Positions 17,220 to 19,878 of a stretch of 19,878 nt of DNA are shown here, in pieces. Origin of the DNA: Saccoglossus kowalevskii (Eukaryota > Hemichordata > Enteropneusta > Harrimaniidae); the NCBI RefSeq assembly GCF_000003605.2, contig NW_003133843.1:125345-145222 (forward strand), written 5' to 3'. A program made the position numbers and the translations under genes. The notes beneath the pieces were generated by a model, which saw only the letters and a program-made list of their open reading frames with translations, was not told the origin of the DNA and ran no database searches. Positions within the stretch are counted from its first letter, which is position 1, and every line of letters starts with the position of its first letter.

Positions 17220-17885
17220 ACTTCACAAATGATCCTCACATATGAACTCCGTTCGGTTTGAAATTTGCACAACTATAATTTTGGGGAGAACATGAAAATA
17301 TATATTATTAAAACTCACTAAATTAAATGATTAATTTTAAATACTTTAACTATATTATAGTATAAATAAAATAAAATTGTCAGCTTTATCTCATTCATAT
17401 ATGAAACAATTACTTCACTATTGTAACCAGTGCAACGATTGGCCATGACAATCTCGTCAAAAGTACTGACAAGTGGTTCTCTTTATGCGTACGTGTGAAA
17501 ATAACTGATTGATTATGTTTTAAATTCTGAATTTATTTGATATTTTAGTATCTTTCATTTGGCTCAGTATCTCCCAAAATCAAGCACAAAATTAATGACA
17601 TAAACATTCGTTTTACGTATTTCTGTATAATCGAAAACGTAAAATATAGAAAAAGGTATTGATTTTATTTAAGAATATACTTATGTCCAGTCATATTTTG
17701 ATAGGTTTTCTAAGCTGCCTAAATCAAATGTTTTATCTACTGTCTGTTGTTGTGTTGTTTATCTAATCTGCATATTTCATTATCCATATACAGTGTGATA
17801 AGTTACATTTGGTGTACGTAATCCTTTGTAGCAGCTTTGTAGCGTACAGATCATACTATCATTTGTGCACGGATACCCTAGCAAC
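17220..17885 (+). other. 5' flank / presumptive promoter and 5' UTR of second GT12 gene
   Basis: It is homologous in patches to 5045-5672, with an AT-rich insertion around 17270-17400. The last block, ATCATTTGTGCACGGATACC then CTAGCAACATG, is almost identical to its counterpart in copy 1 and has no upstream ATG in frame. No clear TATA box can be chosen among the many AT-rich words. Confidence 0.5.
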
Positions 17886-19454
17886 ATGGGTGTTTTTTCG
17901 TACAGACTATCATCTTTACTGATGTTTTCGATTGGATTTATAACTGCCTCTCTTATTCATCTTCACATGTTTACATCTCCTGTGAGCAAGCACCAAGACA
18001 CTAAGCTAAGAGTAGAACATATAGTGCCAGATAAGAGATCCGTGAAAGATTCGAAATCAACTGTTGGTGCAGAGTGGATAAAATACACGACCAATACTGA
18101 TGTACCCACATTAAGCGATGCAAAACTGATGATGGATATGAATCGTTATCGTGCAAAATGTAGCTGCCCCACGCCACCGTTTTGGTATAAAGCAGCCAAT
18201 GAACGCCGTCTCAAGGAATCTAAATTGTGGAAAAATGAAATGGATACAAAGAGAGCTCCACTAGCAATTTGTAAGGCATTTTCTCCTTTCATTTACGTCA
18301 GTTCTGGTATCACCGTTGAACCATTCAACACAGTACCGATTGTTGGATTGTCCCTCTCCCCTGCAGTGGAACACATTTTAAAACAATCGAACATGTCTCA
18401 ACAAGTTATTCTGTATATCTCTGCTGTAAATAATTACGGTATATTTACAATGTCTGATGGCCCTCAATATGACGGTATTATTGATGGTAGTAAAACCTCT
18501 TCTCTTAAGATTAATGTACTCGGTAAAGACGTAAATGAAATCAACAATCTCTTGAGTAAAGTCATTTATACTGGTACTGTATATCATATTGATGCTTACG
18601 ACAAGATTCAAGTTTCATTTCTCAATTTCACAATCGATATTAATCTTCACATCAAACGCCCACCATTACCAGATCTCATTGATCCAGGAGCATCTGGAAG
18701 CGTGGTTGAGAAGCTCACTGTCATCACCAAGACTTTTGAACGCCCGGATGTTGTGAAACGATTTATAGACAGCGTCCATCATTTCTACCCTAATATGACT
18801 ATCATTGTTGCTGATGATTCACAACAACCAATACCAATAAAGAAAGATCATGTCAAATATTATACAATGGCATTTAGAGATGGTAATTACCCGGGAGTTA
18901 ACCTAGCATTGTCACAAGTGGAGACAAAATATGTACTTTATTCTGACGATGATTATGTGTTCACAAACGAGACAAGACTGGAATTGATGCTTGAAAAACT
19001 TGAAAATCCTCTTTCGAATATCGATATAGTAATTCCCCACGTGCCTGGTCTACCTCTTTTAGGGTCCATGTGGAAATTTGCATATAATGAAAATGGAACC
19101 TGCTTTACTGAGTATTGGGACGTGGAAAAGGAAAAATTGAACGTTCCTGGATACCCACAATGTCGGTATGGGGATATGTTTGAGAATTTTGTGATGTGCA
19201 ACACCGTGTTATTTCGAAAAATTGGATACTATCCTCCTATAAAGACTAGCACGCATGCCGAATTTTGGATTAATACCGTTGGAAAAGCTCGCTGTGCAAA
19301 ATGTGTTGACGTCATTGTATCACATGACCACGTTCGTAATCCTGTGTACAACAAATTCCGGAATGAAGCATATAAAATTGAGAAAAAACGAGACCCATCG
19401 CCATTATTTGACAATGATCTATGTATTTCAAAGTTTTCTGATTTCCGCAAGTGA
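17886..19454 (+). CDS. Beta-1,4-N-acetylgalactosaminyltransferase-like, GT12 family (copy 2)
   Basis: The frame encodes 522 residues from the ATG at 17886 and aligns with copy 1 without indels until the C-terminus, where it ends eight residues earlier (SKFSDFRK). It has the same architecture: signal anchor at about 8-26, C92-S-C94-P in the stem, VITKTFERPD at 279, VADDS at 308, DDD at 354-356 (YVLYSDDDYVF) and THAEFW near 456. N-glycosylation sites are conserved except that NES (401) is replaced by NGT (403). The N-terminal 95 residues and the last third differ clearly from copy 1, while residues about 95-273 are almost identical, including at silent positions. Extra Cys residues occur at VMCNTV and KARCAKC, where copy 1 has Gly and Ser. 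It is predicted to be an active Golgi transferase; donor GalNAc is inferred from the family and the acceptor is unknown. Confidence 0.9.
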   Translation: MGVFSYRLSSLLMFSIGFITASLIHLHMFTSPVSKHQDTKLRVEHIVPDKRSVKDSKSTVGAEWIKYTTNTDVPTLSDAKLMMDMNRYRAKCSCPTPPFWYKAANERRLKESKLWKNEMDTKRAPLAICKAFSPFIYVSSGITVEPFNTVPIVGLSLSPAVEHILKQSNMSQQVILYISAVNNYGIFTMSDGPQYDGIIDGSKTSSLKINVLGKDVNEINNLLSKVIYTGTVYHIDAYDKIQVSFLNFTIDINLHIKRPPLPDLIDPGASGSVVEKLTVITKTFERPDVVKRFIDSVHHFYPNMTIIVADDSQQPIPIKKDHVKYYTMAFRDGNYPGVNLALSQVETKYVLYSDDDYVFTNETRLELMLEKLENPLSNIDIVIPHVPGLPLLGSMWKFAYNENGTCFTEYWDVEKEKLNVPGYPQCRYGDMFENFVMCNTVLFRKIGYYPPIKTSTHAEFWINTVGKARCAKCVDVIVSHDHVRNPVYNKFRNEAYKIEKKRDPSPLFDNDLCISKFSDFRK

Positions 19455-19520
19455 ATTGTTAATTGAATGTTAAGTGTTCATACTTTCTGTGTATGTGTGT
19501 TATTATAAACTTGACTTGAC
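19455..19520 (+). other. 3' flank of second GT12 gene
   Basis: Homology to 7290-7360 continues for about 60 bp (TTAAGTGTTCATACTTTCTG, then GTATGTGTGTTATTATAA and CTTGACTTGA), then stops. The long near-identical 3' segment seen at 134-319 and 7363-7548 is absent here, so copy 1 and the off-window copy share a longer 3' flank with each other than with copy 2. Confidence 0.55.
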
Positions 19521-19549
19521 TTGATACTGAGAGCTCACAGTTGTATCAG

Positions 19550-19878
19550 GGGGAAAATCTCTCTTTCTCTCGGGTTCTCCACACTGTCACGGGGAAAACT
19601 CGTCTCGTCTCTATATCTCGTCCCCTTGAGGTGCGGGATCGGGAATGTCACTTATACTTTACAGTCAAATAAGGCACACACAACAAAATACGTTTCAACT
19701 CTCGTCTTAGTCGATCTTTTGGAGCACTCTATAAGACACAGCGCCCTGGGGAAAAGTCCCCAAGACTATATCGCAAGGCTGACCCAAGACTCTCTTAGAC
19801 TGCGTCAAGGCTCGCCCCAAGTCTCTCCAGGACTCTCGACTGCTCTCTCTCTCTACTGCGTCTGTCGTGGAGTATTCG
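19550..19878. repeat. CT-rich, repeat-like tail
   Basis: Base composition changes: many CTCTCT and CAAGACTCTC-like words (CCAAGACTCTC, CCCAAGTCTCTC, CCAGGACTCTC) occur in the last 130 bp, together with a hairpin CTTGGGGA/TCCCCAAG-type sequence near 19747-19770. It carries no open frame of note. It looks like the end of a dispersed repeat, possibly LTR-derived, but the window ends before it can be identified. Confidence 0.35.

Overview
This is AT-rich, gene-poor nuclear DNA from an animal, most likely an invertebrate (a non-vertebrate deuterostome or a lophotrochozoan; I cannot decide which from the sequence). The reasons are glycosyltransferase genes of the animal GT12 (beta-1,4-GalNAc transferase) type, relics of LINE and Ty3/Gypsy retroelements, a MITE, degenerate minisatellites, and no operon structure or bacterial genes.

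Layout. 1-319 is the 3' flank of a glycosyltransferase copy lying to the left of the window. 320-3890 is mostly unassigned AT-rich DNA with two short tandem repeats and two promoter-like clusters. 3890-4665 holds a minus-strand LINE C-terminal relic. 4680-7548 is the first complete duplicon: degenerate minisatellite, 5' flank, an intronless GT12 gene (5673-7265) and its 3' flank. 7549-12625 is a retroelement graveyard: a LINE reverse-transcriptase scrap (minus), a Gypsy relic with RNase H followed by integrase (plus), and a second Gypsy relic with gag, protease and then integrase (plus). 12735-13530 is a broken, inverted third GT12 paralogue. 13530-16640 holds a second minisatellite, two speculative small coding segments, a probable solo LTR with heat-shock-element-like motifs, and a minus-strand integrase scrap. 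16644-16854 is a MITE. 16925-19520 is the second complete duplicon with the second GT12 gene (17886-19454). The window ends in a CT-rich, comparatively GC-rich repeat-like stretch.

The two intact genes encode type II membrane proteins with a GT-A catalytic domain and a DDD metal-binding motif. They probably act in the Golgi, adding GalNAc (or a related sugar) to glycolipid or glycoprotein acceptors. With the flank at the left edge and the inverted pseudogene they show a locally expanding gene family. The two genes are mosaic: about 1% nucleotide difference over some 530 bp in the middle, against about 17% in the N-terminal part, which points to gene conversion. I found no clearly new molecular system. 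The most unusual items are the conversion mosaic, the Gypsy relic with integrase directly after protease, and the LTR-like promoter with two perfect heat-shock-element motifs. All counts were made by eye.
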